Shown here piece by piece: positions 39,365 to 48,543 of a stretch of DNA of 48,543 bases. This stretch comes from Euzebyales bacterium (lineage in GTDB: Bacteria > Actinomycetota > Nitriliruptoria > Euzebyales > JAHELV01), in NCBI GenBank assembly GCA_036374135.1, contig DASUUK010000103.1, forward strand, positions 1-48,543, written 5' to 3'. Under the pieces are notes generated by a model. That model was given only the letters and a program-made list of their open reading frames with translations, had not been told where the DNA came from and did no database searches. The translations under genes were made by a program, and so were the position numbers. How positions within the stretch are numbered: position 1 is the first letter of the stretch; each line of letters opens with the position of its first letter.

Positions 39365-42253
39365 CTAGGTGCGGTCCACCTCGCGCTCCTCGTAGAGCTC
39401 GAACTCGTCGCCGACCTTGATGTCCTGGAAGCGGTCCAGACCGACGCCGCACTCGTACCCGGCGCTGACCTCGGTGACGTCGTCACTGAAGCGGCGCAGT
39501 GACGCCACCTTGTCGTCGGCGACGACGACGCCGTCGCGGATGACCCGCACCGCGCCGTTGCGCCGGACGGCGCCGTCGGTGACGTAGCAGCCGAACACGA
39601 AGCCACGCGGGATCTTGAAGACCTCCCGGACCTCGGCCCGGCCGGTGACGACCTCCTCGAACTCGGGCGCCAGCATGCCGGCCACCGCGCGCTCGATGTC
39701 CTCGACCGCCTTGTAGATGACCGAGTACTGCCGCAGATCGATCCCGGACTCTTCGATCGCCGCACGGGCGTTGGCCTCCGGCCGCACGTTGAACGCGATC
39801 ACGATCGCGTCCGACGCCTCGGCGAAGTTGACGTCGTCGACGGTCACCGCGCCCACACCCTTGCGGATGATGCGGATCTTGACCTCCGGCAGCTCGAGCT
39901 TCTCCATCGCGTCCGCGACAGCCTCGACCGATCCCGCCACGTCGCCCTTGACGATCAGGTTCAGCGTCTCGAGCTTGCCCTCCGCGATCGCACCGGACAG
40001 ATCCTCCAGCGACAGCGTGCGCCGCTCTGCCAGCTCCATCCGCCGCTCGCGCGCCTGCCGGTTCTCTGCGATCTCCCGCGCGGTGCGCTCGTCGGCCACG
40101 ACACGGAACTCGTCACCGGCGGCCGGCACCTCGCTCCACCCGAGTACCTGCACCGGACGCGACGGTCCTGCCTCGGTGACCTGGCTGCCGTCGTCGGCGA
40201 ACATCGCCCGGACCTTGCAGTCGGCGATCCCCGCGACGAGGTTGTCGCCGATGCGCAGCGTGCCGGTCTGCACCAGCACCGTCGCCACGGCGCCGCGGCC
40301 GCGGTCGAGGTTGGCCTCGATCACGGCCCCCTGGGCCTCCCGGTCGGGGTTGGCCTGGAGCTCGCTGACGTCGGCCTGCAGCAGCACCATCTCGAGCAGC
40401 TCGTCGAGGTTCGCACCCGTCTTGGCGGACACGTCGACCATGGTGGTCTGCCCACCGAACTCCTCGGCGACCAGCTCGTGCTCGGTGAGCTGGCTGCGTA
40501 CGCGGGTCGGGTCGGCCGTCTCCTTGTCGATCTTGTTGACCGCGACGATGATCGGCACCTCGGCCGCGCGGATGTGGTCGATCGCCTCGACCGTCTGCGG
40601 CTTGACGCCGTCATCGGCGGCGACGACGAGTATCGCGACGTCGGTCACCTGTGCGCCGCGGGCGCGCATCTGCGTGAACGCCTCGTGACCCGGCGTGTCG
40701 ATGAAGGTGATCGGCCGGCCGTCACGGCGCACCTGGTACGCACCGATGTGCTGGGTGATGCCGCCCGCCTCGCCGCTCACGACGTCGGTCTGGCGGATCG
40801 CGTCGAGCAGGAGCGTCTTTCCGTGGTCGACGTGACCCATCACGGTCACCACCGGCGGACGCGGCCTGAGGTCCTCGGGCTTGTCCTCGATCTCAGGGCC
40901 GAACTCGAGGTCCTCGGGCGTGACGAAGTTGAGGTCGGCGTTCATCTCCGCCGCGACCACCTCGATCAGGTCCTGCGACATCGACTGCGTGACGGTGATC
41001 ATCTCGCCCATGCCGAACAGCACCCGCACGATGTCGGTCGGGTTGACGTTGATCAGCTTGGCGAACTCGCCGACCGTGATGCCCGGCAGCACATCGACCG
41101 GACCCTCGACGCCGGCCTGCACCGGCTCGCCACGACGGCGCCGCGGCTGGGCCTGCTCCTCGAACTGGTCCTGGAGCGTCGGCTCCTTCTTGCGCCGGCC
41201 TTTCTTGCCCTTCTTGCGGCGGGTTCCGGGAGCGCCGGGACCGCCGGGGCCACCCGGGCCACCGGAGGGGCCGCCTGGGCCACCGGGGGGGCCGCCTGGG
41301 CCACCGGGACGTCCCGGCGCCCGGCTGGGACCGCCCTTGGGGGCCTCGCGGACGGGAGGCGGGATGGCCCGGCGTCCCGTGCCCTCCTTGGGAAGTTCGT
41401 GCTCGACGCGACGCCGGGGCTCGACGGGACGTCCGGTCGCGGCCGGGCTCAGCGGCCGACGCGGCACCGTGGGTTGTCCGGGCCGGGGTGGCGTTCCTGG
41501 CCGGGGGACGCCGGGCTGGCCGACCGGCTCGTCATCGGTGCGCTGCGGCGCGCGGGCGGCCGGCGCCGGCGGTGCCGCCGGCGCCGCCGGCTGCTCCTGT
41601 GTCTGCCGCACCTCGCTGGCGGGTGGCGCGGGACGCACGAGGCCGGCGCGTGCGGCGTCCGCGGCGCGTGCCGTCGGCTGCGCGGGCTCTGGCTGGGAGG
41701 GCGTCGCCTGGGTGGGCGTGACGGGCGCCTCGGCGGCCGGCGGCTCGCTGGTCTCGGCAGGCTGCTCCTGCGCCGGCGGCGCAGGCGGCGCGGACTGCGC
41801 CAGCGGCGCGGGCGCCGCTGGCTGCTGCGGCGGTACGGGCGCCTCGGTCGGTGCCGCATCGCCACCGACGCTGACGCCACCGCCGGACTCCGGACGGTAG
41901 GCCGTCGTCGGTGGGCGGAACCGCCGCGCCGCGGCCGCCGGCTGTTGCTGCCTGGCCTCCCGAGCCTTGCGCAGGTGTGGCGGCAGGATCCGGCGCGCCT
42001 TGGACTCCGCGGCGGCCTGGCGGACGGCCTCCACGTCGTACTGCTCGGCCTCGCGGCGGGCACGTTCCTCCTCGGCGCGACGCCGAGCCTCCCGTTGCTG
42101 GCCGAGGCTCTCACGGAAACGCGTCGCGTCGACGCTCTCGACGGTCGACGAGTGCGACCGCGCCGCGATGCCGAGCTCGGACAGCCGACGGATGACCTCC
42201 TGGTTGGGAAGTCCCGTCTCCTTGGCGAGCTCGTAGATTCGAACCTTGCTCAC
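39365..42253 (-). CDS. infB: translation initiation factor IF-2
   Basis: A 962-residue IF-2. The N-terminus (1-90) has the IF2N fold ([19 protein letters not shown]). Residues about 100-350 are a Pro/Ala/Gly-rich linker, ending in a Gly-Pro collagen-like run and a basic patch. A second IF2N-like block is at 388-450. The G domain has GHVDHGKT (473-480), DTPGHEAF and NKID; domains II-IV complete the protein. It is a GTG start, overlapping the rnpM stop. The linker is longer than in E. coli or Bacillus proteins but such linkers are common in actinobacteria. Confidence 0.96.
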   Translation of the reverse strand: MSKVRIYELAKETGLPNQEVIRRLSELGIAARSHSSTVESVDATRFRESLGQQREARRRAEEERARREAEQYDVEAVRQAAAESKARRILPPHLRKAREARQQQPAAAARRFRPPTTAYRPESGGGVSVGGDAAPTEAPVPPQQPAAPAPLAQSAPPAPPAQEQPAETSEPPAAEAPVTPTQATPSQPEPAQPTARAADAARAGLVRPAPPASEVRQTQEQPAAPAAPPAPAARAPQRTDDEPVGQPGVPRPGTPPRPGQPTVPRRPLSPAATGRPVEPRRRVEHELPKEGTGRRAIPPPVREAPKGGPSRAPGRPGGPGGPPGGPGGPSGGPGGPGGPGAPGTRRKKGKKGRRKKEPTLQDQFEEQAQPRRRRGEPVQAGVEGPVDVLPGITVGEFAKLINVNPTDIVRVLFGMGEMITVTQSMSQDLIEVVAAEMNADLNFVTPEDLEFGPEIEDKPEDLRPRPPVVTVMGHVDHGKTLLLDAIRQTDVVSGEAGGITQHIGAYQVRRDGRPITFIDTPGHEAFTQMRARGAQVTDVAILVVAADDGVKPQTVEAIDHIRAAEVPIIVAVNKIDKETADPTRVRSQLTEHELVAEEFGGQTTMVDVSAKTGANLDELLEMVLLQADVSELQANPDREAQGAVIEANLDRGRGAVATVLVQTGTLRIGDNLVAGIADCKVRAMFADDGSQVTEAGPSRPVQVLGWSEVPAAGDEFRVVADERTAREIAENRQARERRMELAERRTLSLEDLSGAIAEGKLETLNLIVKGDVAGSVEAVADAMEKLELPEVKIRIIRKGVGAVTVDDVNFAEASDAIVIAFNVRPEANARAAIEESGIDLRQYSVIYKAVEDIERAVAGMLAPEFEEVVTGRAEVREVFKIPRGFVFGCYVTDGAVRRNGAVRVIRDGVVVADDKVASLRRFSDDVTEVSAGYECGVGLDRFQDIKVGDEFELYEEREVDRT
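41225..41302. repeat. Gly-Pro-coding degenerate tandem repeat inside infB
   Basis: A GC-rich stretch in which near-identical gggccgcctgggccaccg-type units recur. On the minus strand it encodes Gly/Pro-rich residues 318-343 of IF-2. Such repeats are prone to slippage and to sequencing or assembly error. Confidence 0.7.
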
Positions 42254-42720
42254 GTGCCATCTCCTACGCGGCGATCTGCGCCGTGGTCGTGCCCGTTGTC
42301 GGGACGGCGCTCGTCGCCCTGCGATTGATCATCTGTCCGGCGCAGCCGGTCCTGCGCACGCTCCGCATTGTGTGTGTGCTCCGCGACGGTCATCCCGTTC
42401 GGCGGAGCCGATCCTGCGGCGTCGTCGCGCCGGTTGACCTTCCAGTCTTGCAGCAGTGCCTCCGTGTCGACGATGACGCGGTCGCGAGTGGTTCGCAGCG
42501 CATGTACCAGTCGTCGTCCGTCGGAGATCACCCGGGTCGCGCACTGCGTCCGCCCACACACGTAGGCTCCCCTGCCGGGCAGCCGCTGGTCGGCGTCGAC
42601 CACGACCGCGCCCCCAGCGACTGTGAACCTGACGAGCGACCGCTGCTGGCTGCGGCGGCGACACCCGATGCACATGCGACGTGGGCGATCCGTGGACGAC
42701 GACGCGCCCTGGACATCCAC
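42250..42720 (-). CDS. rnpM: YlxR/RnpM-family RNA-binding protein
   Basis: 156 residues, with the YlxR (DUF448) fold at the front: [19 protein letters not shown], then [19 protein letters not shown] and later [11 protein letters not shown]. subtilis YlxR (RnpM) binds RNase P. A polar tail of about 65 residues, rich in Arg/Asp/Gln/His, is unlike the compact family members. GTG start at 42718-42720, one base from the nusA stop; its own stop overlaps the infB start. Confidence 0.9.
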   Translation of the reverse strand: MDVQGASSSTDRPRRMCIGCRRRSQQRSLVRFTVAGGAVVVDADQRLPGRGAYVCGRTQCATRVISDGRRLVHALRTTRDRVIVDTEALLQDWKVNRRDDAAGSAPPNGMTVAEHTHNAERAQDRLRRTDDQSQGDERRPDNGHDHGADRRVGDGT

Positions 42721-42721
42721 T

Positions 42722-43816
42722 CTACCCCGTCGGCTCCGGATCGACGTCCGACGTCGACCCTCCCGGGTCGAGCGGGTTTCCGTACTCGTCGATCTCACCG
42801 CGGGCGAGGGCCGCCTCGAACGCCGCCTGCTCCTCGGCGAACTGGGTCTCGCTCTTGATGTCGATGCGCCATCCGGTGAGGCGCGCCGCGAGTCGGGCGT
42901 TCTGGCCCTCCCGTCCGATCGCCAGCGACAGCTGGTAGTCGGGGACCACCACGACCGCGGTGGGCGGCTGCTCGTCCGCGTACAGGTAGACCTCGGAGAC
43001 CTTCGCCGGTGACAGCGCGTTGCTGACCAACGCGGCCGGTTCGTCCGCCCACGGAACGATGTCGACCTTCTCGCCGGACAGCTCCTCGACGATGGCGAGC
43101 ACGCGCGTGCCGCGTGCACCCACGCATGCGCCGACCGGATCGACGGTGTCGTCGTTCGACGCCACCGCGATCTTCGTCCGGTAGCCGGCCTCACGCGCGA
43201 TGGCGCGGATGTGCACAAGCCCGTCGGCGATCTCGGGGACCTCCAGGCGGAACAGCTCCTCGACGAGGTTCGGGTGGCTGCGCGAGCACACGATCTGGGG
43301 ACCCTTGAGCGTCCGTCGGACCTCGGTCACGTACGCACGCAGGCGTGTGCCGTGCTCGTAACGCCCCGCGGTCCGCTCGGCCGGGACCTGCTCGGCCACC
43401 GGCAGCACCGCCTCCGCGTTGCCGAGGTCGAGGACGGTGACACGGTTGTCGTGGATCTGCACGGTTCCCGTGACCAGGTCGCCCTCGCGGCCCGAGTACT
43501 CGCCGTAGGTCAGCTCCCGCTCGGCCTCGCGCAGGCGCTGCATCAGCACCTGCTTGGCGGTCTGCGCGACGATGCGGCCGAAGTCCGACGGCGAGTCCTC
43601 CCACTCGCGGACCACATGGCCCGCTTCGTCGAGCTCCTGGGCGAAGATCGTCACGTCGCCGCTGTCCCGGTCGATCGTGACGCGCGCGTCCTCGGCGTCG
43701 GCGTGGGACCGCTTGTACGCACTCGCCAGCGCGCTCTCGAGCGCCTCGACGATCGTCTCGAACCCGAGGCCCTTCTCGCGCTCCATCATGCGCAGTGTTG
43801 GGATGTCGACACGCAT
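42722..43816 (-). CDS. nusA: transcription termination/antitermination factor NusA
   Basis: A 364-residue NusA of the short actinobacterial type. The N-terminal RNA-polymerase-binding domain (1-~125) is followed by S1 ([20 protein letters not shown]), then KH1 ([15 protein letters not shown]) and KH2 ([15 protein letters not shown]). The E. coli-type C-terminal acidic repeats are absent. It starts with ATG 43816 and is 102 bases from rimP, in the rimP-nusA-rnpM-infB order. Confidence 0.96.
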   Translation of the reverse strand: MRVDIPTLRMMEREKGLGFETIVEALESALASAYKRSHADAEDARVTIDRDSGDVTIFAQELDEAGHVVREWEDSPSDFGRIVAQTAKQVLMQRLREAERELTYGEYSGREGDLVTGTVQIHDNRVTVLDLGNAEAVLPVAEQVPAERTAGRYEHGTRLRAYVTEVRRTLKGPQIVCSRSHPNLVEELFRLEVPEIADGLVHIRAIAREAGYRTKIAVASNDDTVDPVGACVGARGTRVLAIVEELSGEKVDIVPWADEPAALVSNALSPAKVSEVYLYADEQPPTAVVVVPDYQLSLAIGREGQNARLAARLTGWRIDIKSETQFAEEQAAFEAALARGEIDEYGNPLDPGGSTSDVDPEPTG

Positions 43817-43918
43817 TGGCGGCGCTCCTCTCCTCGTCTGCGACTGCCCGCCCTCTTCGCGGTGTCGGTGTCGGTGTCCGTAGGACCTACCCCGGTCGGT
43901 CCATGTTCCTGCCGCCGG

Positions 43919-44380
43919 CTACCACGGCAGGGCCTGCGCCGCCGTGACGATGTCGGTGTAGGCGACGAGCACCGCGCTGTCGCCGCCGTCGTCGATCTCG
44001 ACCGCGTCGGGACCAGCGCGCACGACCCGCCCGCGCACCTGGTCGACGCGGTCCGCGTCGACGCGACGGTGGATGAGCACCTGCCGGCCCTCCACCCGGT
44101 CGAACGCCGACCGGTCCGTCAGCGGCCAGTCGACGCCGGGCGACGTCACCTCCAACGTGTAGCGGCCGCCGATCGGGTCGAGCTCGTCGAGCTGCTCGGA
44201 CAGCCGCTGGGACAGCCGCTGACACGTTCCGACCGCGACCCCGCCCTTGCGGTCCACGACGACGCGCACCACCTGGCGCGATCCCGCGCCCTTGTGCTCG
44301 ACGGCGAGCACGTCGACGTTCAGCTCGCCCGCCTGCCGTTCGACGAGGTCGCGGATGAGCGACGCTGGCCTGTCGCCCAT
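43919..44380 (-). CDS. rimP: ribosome maturation factor RimP
   Basis: A 153-residue RimP, needed for 30S assembly. Characteristic blocks are LNVDVLAVEH, RVVVDRKGGV, then YTLEVTSPGVDWPL. The ATG at 44378-44380 has AAGGAC 4 bases upstream. A hairpin with a U-rich tail lies 39 bases before the start (44419-44441), which may attenuate the whole operon. Confidence 0.92.
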   Translation of the reverse strand: MGDRPASLIRDLVERQAGELNVDVLAVEHKGAGSRQVVRVVVDRKGGVAVGTCQRLSQRLSEQLDELDPIGGRYTLEVTSPGVDWPLTDRSAFDRVEGRQVLIHRRVDADRVDQVRGRVVRAGPDAVEIDDGGDSAVLVAYTDIVTAAQALPW

Positions 44381-44418
44381 GGCCGTCCTTTCCGCTGCAC
44401 CCGCCTGGCAGAAGAGAA

Positions 44419-44441
44419 AAGTGGGCGGCCCGCGCCCACTT
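44419..44441 (-). terminator. hairpin with U-rich tail upstream of rimP (attenuator candidate)
   Basis: AAGTGGGCG / CGCCCACTT form a perfect 9-bp stem with a 5-base loop. On the minus strand the stem is followed by TTTTCTCTTC, an intrinsic-terminator layout unusual for this GC-rich window. It lies 39 bases before the rimP start and about 157 bases after the K+-channel gene stop, so it either ends that gene's transcript or attenuates rimP-nusA-infB. Confidence 0.65.
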
Positions 44442-44597
44442 GCACCTTCTACCGTCCAGCGTTCACGCGTTGTACGTTCAGCTCGTTCGGCCCAATCCTG
44501 TAGACCGCTGTGGTGTCTCACAACGTAGCAGCGGCGACCGTGCCGGGCAATGGGCAGCGCCACCCGCCGACGCGTCAGACAGGCCTCGCGGCCCCCG

Positions 44598-45590
44598 TCA
44601 GGTGCGCAGCGTGGTCAGCGCCTCCCGGCCACCCAGCACGACCAGCACGTCACCGCCGTGCAGCACGGTGTCGGGCGTCGGTCGCGTGTTGGTGCTGCGC
44701 CCCTGCGCCTGCACGGCGAGGACGGTCACGCCGTGGCGCTCGCGCAGCTCGAGATCGCGCAGGCTGCGCCCGTCGAGGGAGCCACCGGTCCGGACGTTGA
44801 CCTCCTCGAGCATGAGGTCCTGTTCGTTGCCCTGGGTGAGCACGTCGAGGAAGTCGACGATCCCCGGCCGTGTCACGAGCGCCGCGATCCGTCGGCCGCC
44901 GATCGCCGCCGGCGCGATGACGCGGTCGGCGCCGGCCCGGCGCACCTTGGCCTCGTTCTCGTCACGCTTGATGCGGGCGACGACGAACGCGTCGGGATTG
45001 ATGCCCTTGGCGGTCAGCGAGATGAGCACGTTGTCGGCGTCGTCATGTGCGCACGCCACCACCGCGGAGGCCCGGCCGATGTTGGCGCTGAGCAGGCCGT
45101 CCTCCTGTGATGCGTCGGCCTGGACCGTCAGCAGGTCGAACGAGCGTGCGGCGTCGACGCGGCTGCGATCGATGTCGACCACGACGACCTGCTCGCGTTG
45201 CTCCAGCAGGTACATCGCGACGTGCCGGCCGACCTGACCGAAGCCGCAGATGATCGTGTGTCCGTCCAGCCGCGACAGTTCGCGATCCATTCGTCGCCTT
45301 CCGAGCAGATCCTCCAGGTGACCCTCGAGCACGAAGTCCAGCGCACTGACCACGAGGAAGGTGATCGACCCGACGCCCAGGGCGATGACGAGGATCGTGA
45401 ACAGCCGGGCCGAGCCCTCCAGCTTGATGGTCTCCTCGTACCCGACCGCGGCGATCGTGATGATCGTCATGTACAGCGCGTCGAGCACCGACGCGTCGCC
45501 GAGGATGGCGTAGCCGATCGTCCCGAACACCGTCAGGACCAGCACGAGTCCCGAGGCGGCGACCAGCCGGCGCATCGGGGAACGTCGCAT
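44598..45590 (-). CDS. K+-channel-like protein with RCK (TrkA-N/C) domains
   Basis: 330 residues. Two membrane segments (about 10-30 and 64-85) flank a pore loop, TIITIAAVGYEE. The RCK domain follows with the Rossmann motif GFGQVGRHVA, then VVVVDIDRSR, and a TrkA-C-like domain at about 245-328. The overall plan is that of MthK/Kch channels. The selectivity filter differs from the usual TVGYG: the Thr is Ala and the last Gly is Glu (AVGYE). Similar GYxE filters occur in a subset of related proteins as I recall, so selectivity is uncertain. Confidence 0.85.
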   Translation of the reverse strand: MRRSPMRRLVAASGLVLVLTVFGTIGYAILGDASVLDALYMTIITIAAVGYEETIKLEGSARLFTILVIALGVGSITFLVVSALDFVLEGHLEDLLGRRRMDRELSRLDGHTIICGFGQVGRHVAMYLLEQREQVVVVDIDRSRVDAARSFDLLTVQADASQEDGLLSANIGRASAVVACAHDDADNVLISLTAKGINPDAFVVARIKRDENEAKVRRAGADRVIAPAAIGGRRIAALVTRPGIVDFLDVLTQGNEQDLMLEEVNVRTGGSLDGRSLRDLELRERHGVTVLAVQAQGRSTNTRPTPDTVLHGGDVLVVLGGREALTTLRT

Positions 45591-45833
45591 CGATGGCTAC
45601 CTCGTGGTGTGCCTGACGGCGTCGCTGCTGCAGCCGTCGCAGGTCGGATCCGGGTCGGACCGCAGCTGTCGTCCGCGGCGTGGTCGACCCCCCAGTTCTA
45701 CCAGCGGGCGATCGCGCAGGGACGACGGGGCGCCTGGCGTGGGCGCCCGATGCGCCGCGCACAGCGGCACGCCGCGGCGGCCTGGACGCCCACGGTCACG
45801 GCCATCACGGGATCACGACGGGCGACCACGCGG
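45591..45833. other. intergenic region without recognised features
   Basis: Between the split-barrel protein stop and the channel gene start (both minus strand) I see no convincing gene, terminator or -10/-35 pair. Any channel promoter should lie here. Confidence 0.3.
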
Positions 45834-46265
45834 TCAGTCGCGCGTCGGGTACATGTAACCGACGTCGAACGACAGCTCCAGGCGCCCCTCGTCGACCATC
45901 GCGGCGTGGAACTCGTCAGGGTCGTCGTGCGGCTTGTCGCTGACCGCCTCGTACAACTCGAGCAGCCGCCGGCACGTCTCGTCGCCGGGGTCGCTGGCGA
46001 CCGGCGAGAGGTGCGCGGTGCCCTCGACCACGACGTAGGTCCAGAAGTCGTCACTGGTCACGTGCAGGCTGACGCGCGGGTCGCTGCGCACGTTCGCCGT
46101 CTTCGCCCGGCTGTCGGTCAACGACACGCGGATCTCGTCGCCGATCAGCGCATAGGCGACGTTGGACAGCTGCGGACGTCCGTCGGATGACTTGAGCGTG
46201 ACCAGCACACCCCAGTGGTGGTCGGCGACGAACGTGCGGGCGTCCTCGGTCGTCAACGGCGGCAT
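45834..46265 (-). CDS. split-barrel flavin/F420-binding (PPOX-class) oxidoreductase
   Basis: A 143-residue pyridoxamine-phosphate-oxidase-like protein. PPLTTEDARTFV, GVLVTLKSSDGRPQLSNV and RVSLTDSRAKTANVRSDPRVSLHV are the PPOX/F420-dependent biliverdin-reductase-like pattern, and the TYVVVEGTAHLSP strand follows. It should reduce an unknown substrate with F420H2 or flavin. The ATG at 46263-46265 has GGAGGAC 4 bases upstream. Confidence 0.85.
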   Translation of the reverse strand: MPPLTTEDARTFVADHHWGVLVTLKSSDGRPQLSNVAYALIGDEIRVSLTDSRAKTANVRSDPRVSLHVTSDDFWTYVVVEGTAHLSPVASDPGDETCRRLLELYEAVSDKPHDDPDEFHAAMVDEGRLELSFDVGYMYPTRD

Positions 46266-46314
46266 TGCCGTCCTCCTCGATCGCTCATGGACCTCGGTCC
46301 GTGCACCTCGGAGC

Positions 46315-47475
46315 CTAGGCGGAGACGGTTGGCGCGCCCTCGCCACGCTCCGCGCGGATCTCGTCGGCCATCTCGTTGGCGAAGTGCACCAGGGTCTCGA
46401 CGATGTCGGACTCCTGGACCGTGAACAGCACCTCGCCCTTCTTGAGGATCTGGCCCTTGCCCTTGCCGGCCGCGACGCCGAGGTCGGCCTCGCGCGACTC
46501 GCCCGGGCCGTTGACGACGCAGCCCATCACGGCCACGCGAAGCGGGACGTCGATGCCCTCGAGCCCATCCTGCACCTTCTCAGCGAGCGTGTAGACGTCG
46601 ACCTCCGCCCGCGCGCACGACGGGCACGACACGATGTCCAGCCCGCGCTCGCGCAGGTGCAGGGCCTCGAGGATGCCGATGCCGGCCTTGACCTCCTCGA
46701 CGGGATCCGCCGACAGCGACACGCGGATCGTGTCACCGATCCCCTCGGCGAGCAGGGTGCCGATGCCGACGGCGCTCTTGGTGATGCCGGTCCTGGGCGG
46801 CCCGGCCTCAGTGACGCCGAGGTGCAGCGGATAGTCGCACGACTCCGCCAGCAGGCGGTAGGTCTGGATCATCACCCACGGGTCGGAGTGCTTGACCGAG
46901 ATCTTGATGTCGTAGAAGTCGACGTCCTCGAGCAGGCGGGCCTCGTTCAGCGCCGACTCGACCATGGCCTCGGGGGTGACACCGCCGTACCTGGCCAGGA
47001 TCACGTCCTCGAGGCTGCCGCCGTTGACGCCGATGCGGATCGGGATGCCACGTTGGCTGGCGGCGTCACCGATCACCTTGACCTTGTCGTGCTTGCGGAT
47101 GTTGCCCGGGTTGATGCGCACCCCTGCACAGCCCGCTTCGATCGCGGCCATCGCGTACTTCCACTGGAAGTGGATGTCGGCGATCACCGGCACTGTGGAC
47201 TTGGCCGCGATGGCGACGAGCGCGTCGGCGTCCTCCTGCCGGGGCACGGCGACCCGGACGATGTCGACCCCGGCGGCGTTCAACGCCGCGATCTGCTGCA
47301 GCGTGGCGTTGATGTCATGCGTGGGGGTCGTCGTCATCGACTGCACGCTGACCGGCGCGTCGCCGCCCACGGCGACGTCACCGACGTGGACAGTGCGACA
47401 GGCACGCCGCCCGGGCGGCTGGTGCGCGGCCGGCTGTGGCGGCGCGGAGTTCAGGATCGGCAGTGACGTGCCCAT
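46315..47475 (-). CDS. ispG: (E)-4-hydroxy-3-methylbut-2-enyl-diphosphate synthase
   Basis: A 386-residue IspG/GcpE, an iron-sulfur enzyme of the non-mevalonate isoprenoid pathway. [18 protein letters not shown] and [14 protein letters not shown] are typical. Cluster cysteines are in CPSCAR and the [11 protein letters not shown] block near the C-terminus. It follows rseP on the same strand, as in many actinobacteria (dxr-rseP-ispG). Confidence 0.96.
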   Translation of the reverse strand: MGTSLPILNSAPPQPAAHQPPGRRACRTVHVGDVAVGGDAPVSVQSMTTTPTHDINATLQQIAALNAAGVDIVRVAVPRQEDADALVAIAAKSTVPVIADIHFQWKYAMAAIEAGCAGVRINPGNIRKHDKVKVIGDAASQRGIPIRIGVNGGSLEDVILARYGGVTPEAMVESALNEARLLEDVDFYDIKISVKHSDPWVMIQTYRLLAESCDYPLHLGVTEAGPPRTGITKSAVGIGTLLAEGIGDTIRVSLSADPVEEVKAGIGILEALHLRERGLDIVSCPSCARAEVDVYTLAEKVQDGLEGIDVPLRVAVMGCVVNGPGESREADLGVAAGKGKGQILKKGEVLFTVQESDIVETLVHFANEMADEIRAERGEGAPTVSA

Positions 47476-47574
47476 GGACGCGGTCCTCGCAGTCGAACGC
47501 GGTGGTGGTGTAGGTCCGCACCAACCCTAGCCGTGCGCGCCCGAGCCGACGCCGAGCGCCGTGCCCCCCGAGCG

Positions 47575-48543
47575 CTACTGGATCAGCTCGGAGATCGGGT
47601 TCACGATGTCGACGTAGATCGCCGTCAGCGCGAACAGGCCGAAGAACAGCAGGACCGCGAGCGTCAATGGCATCAGCGCCTGAGGGTCGACCTGCCAGTC
47701 GGTCGCGGCGCCGCGGCGGCGGCGGACCGCGTTGACGACCGACTCGACGGCCAGCACCGCCAGGTGCCCGCCGTCGAAGGGCGGCAGGGGCAGCAGGTTC
47801 AGCGTGCCGATGACGATCTGCAGCTGCGCGAGCAGCACCAGCACCGAGGAGAACGCGCCGACGGCCGCCAGCGCCGACGCCGCCTGCCCCGCTCCGATCA
47901 GGCTGACCGGACCGTCACCGGTGCGCGGTGCGTCGCCGCTGGCCTGGCTGAGCCACGAGCTGAGGCTGTCAGGGGTGAAGATGCCGATGATGCCCTCGAT
48001 CGACCGGGCGGTCTGGGTGCCCAGCGAGTACTCCCCCGACCAGACGCCGGCGAACGCCTCCGCCGGCGTCCACGACTGGAACGCCAGCTGGTTGGACGCC
48101 AGGCCGATCAGGCCCACGGTGCGACCGTCGACCGTGTGCTCGTCCAGCGTCACCTCCACCGTGCGGGTGCTGTCGCCCCGCTCGTAAGTCAGCTCGATCT
48201 GCTCGCCCGGGCGCGACTCGACGGCGTCGCGGACGTCCTCGAAGGTGCGGGTCGGCCGGCCGTCGATCGCCACGACCTGATCGCCGGGCCGCAGGCCGAC
48301 CGCGGCGGCGGGCGAGTCCGCGACGATCTCGGTGATCTGGTTGCTCCGGACCGGCGCGCCGTCCGACAGCCGTGGCAGCTCGAAGGACGCCATGGCCACG
48401 AACAGCAGCACCGCCGCGAGCACGAAGTGGGTGAACGAGCCGGCCACCAGCACGATCGCGCGCTGCCACGCCGGCTTGGAGAAGAACGCCCGCGGCCGGT
48501 CGGCGGGATCGATCTCCTCATAGCGGTTCATGCCGGCGATCTT
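47575..48543 (-). CDS. rseP: site-2 protease RseP/Rip1, 3' part
   Basis: 323 codons are visible, open to the right edge; the N-terminus with the HExxH active site lies outside. Visible are membrane segments (IVLVAGSFTHFVLAAVLLFVAM and two near the end), a PDZ domain at about 45-125 of the fragment (AVGLRPGDQVVAIDGRPTR), and the NLLPLPPFDGGH motif that supplies the second active-site Asp. The frame continues upstream of the visible ATG (KIAGMNRYEE), as expected of the family, so that Met is internal. It cuts membrane-bound regulators such as anti-sigma factors. Confidence 0.93.
   Translation of the reverse strand, partial: KIAGMNRYEEIDPADRPRAFFSKPAWQRAIVLVAGSFTHFVLAAVLLFVAMASFELPRLSDGAPVRSNQITEIVADSPAAAVGLRPGDQVVAIDGRPTRTFEDVRDAVESRPGEQIELTYERGDSTRTVEVTLDEHTVDGRTVGLIGLASNQLAFQSWTPAEAFAGVWSGEYSLGTQTARSIEGIIGIFTPDSLSSWLSQASGDAPRTGDGPVSLIGAGQAASALAAVGAFSSVLVLLAQLQIVIGTLNLLPLPPFDGGHLAVLAVESVVNAVRRRRGAATDWQVDPQALMPLTLAVLLFFGLFALTAIYVDIVNPISELIQ

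Noticed and set aside
1-48543. tRNA, rRNA or CRISPR array
   Set aside because: I looked for GGTTCGAATC-like T-loops, rRNA landmarks and regular spaced repeats and found none; the only spaced repeats are the short DnaA-like array and the infB coding repeat.

Overview
The window is a high-GC stretch of a bacterial chromosome that reads as Actinomycetota. The order from the right end leftwards is rseP-ispG, rimP-nusA-rnpM-infB-ylxP-rbfA-nrnA-truB-ribF-rpsO-pnp-pepR, dapB-dapA-rnj-ftsK, pgsA-cinA-thpR-recA-recX-miaB-(LigB-like)-miaA-dapF-hflX, then divergent lexA and a LysM gene, then nrdR and nrdJ. From memory this follows the order of the same genes in Mycobacterium tuberculosis, but far more tightly packed. 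A B12-dependent ribonucleotide reductase, a flavin/F420-type split-barrel protein, GTG starts and GTGA/ATGA overlaps fit a deep-branching, high-GC actinobacterium. A Nitriliruptoria/Euzebya-like or Acidimicrobiia-like host is a guess, not a demonstrated placement.

Layout. Positions 1-6400 look accessory: two small zinc-finger-like proteins, CorA, a PlsC-type acyltransferase, a trypsin-like lipoprotein next to two unrecognised membrane-anchored coiled-coil proteins, a sulfurtransferase, a GNAT acetyltransferase, and the 5' half of a Nudix gene that stops making sense where nrdJ begins. Positions 6405-10072 hold the divergent nrdJ/nrdR pair, with two NrdR-box-like palindromes and an array of DnaA-box-like repeats between them. 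Positions 10104-11451 are an SOS module (LysM membrane protein and lexA, divergent, with four LexA boxes). Positions 11462-25056 carry hflX, dapF, miaA, miaB, recX, recA, thpR, cinA, pgsA and a MurG-like glycosyltransferase. Positions 25064-32342 carry ftsK, rnj, dapA, dapB and an M16 peptidase. Positions 32433-44380 are the translation and RNA-metabolism block. Positions 44598-48543 carry a K+-channel-like protein, a split-barrel flavoprotein, ispG and the 3' part of rseP.

How the genes work together. Three themes dominate: DNA damage response (lexA, recA, recX, LysM protein, cinA), lysine/diaminopimelate and wall synthesis (dapA, dapB, dapF, MurG-like protein), and translation, tRNA modification and RNA turnover (rimP, nusA, infB, rbfA, truB, miaA, miaB, rnj, pnp, rpsO). 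Many neighbours overlap by 4 bases, which implies translational coupling.

The most striking feature is recA: one uninterrupted frame encodes RecA carrying two inteins, each with LAGLIDADG-type endonuclease motifs. One splits the Walker A ATP-binding loop; the other lies at the Gly|Ser site matching, from memory, the M. leprae RecA intein. RecA therefore needs two splicing events, while its promoter carries a LexA box between the -35 and -10 elements. The other notable structure is the roughly 11-bp phased array of DnaA-box-like repeats in front of nrdR.
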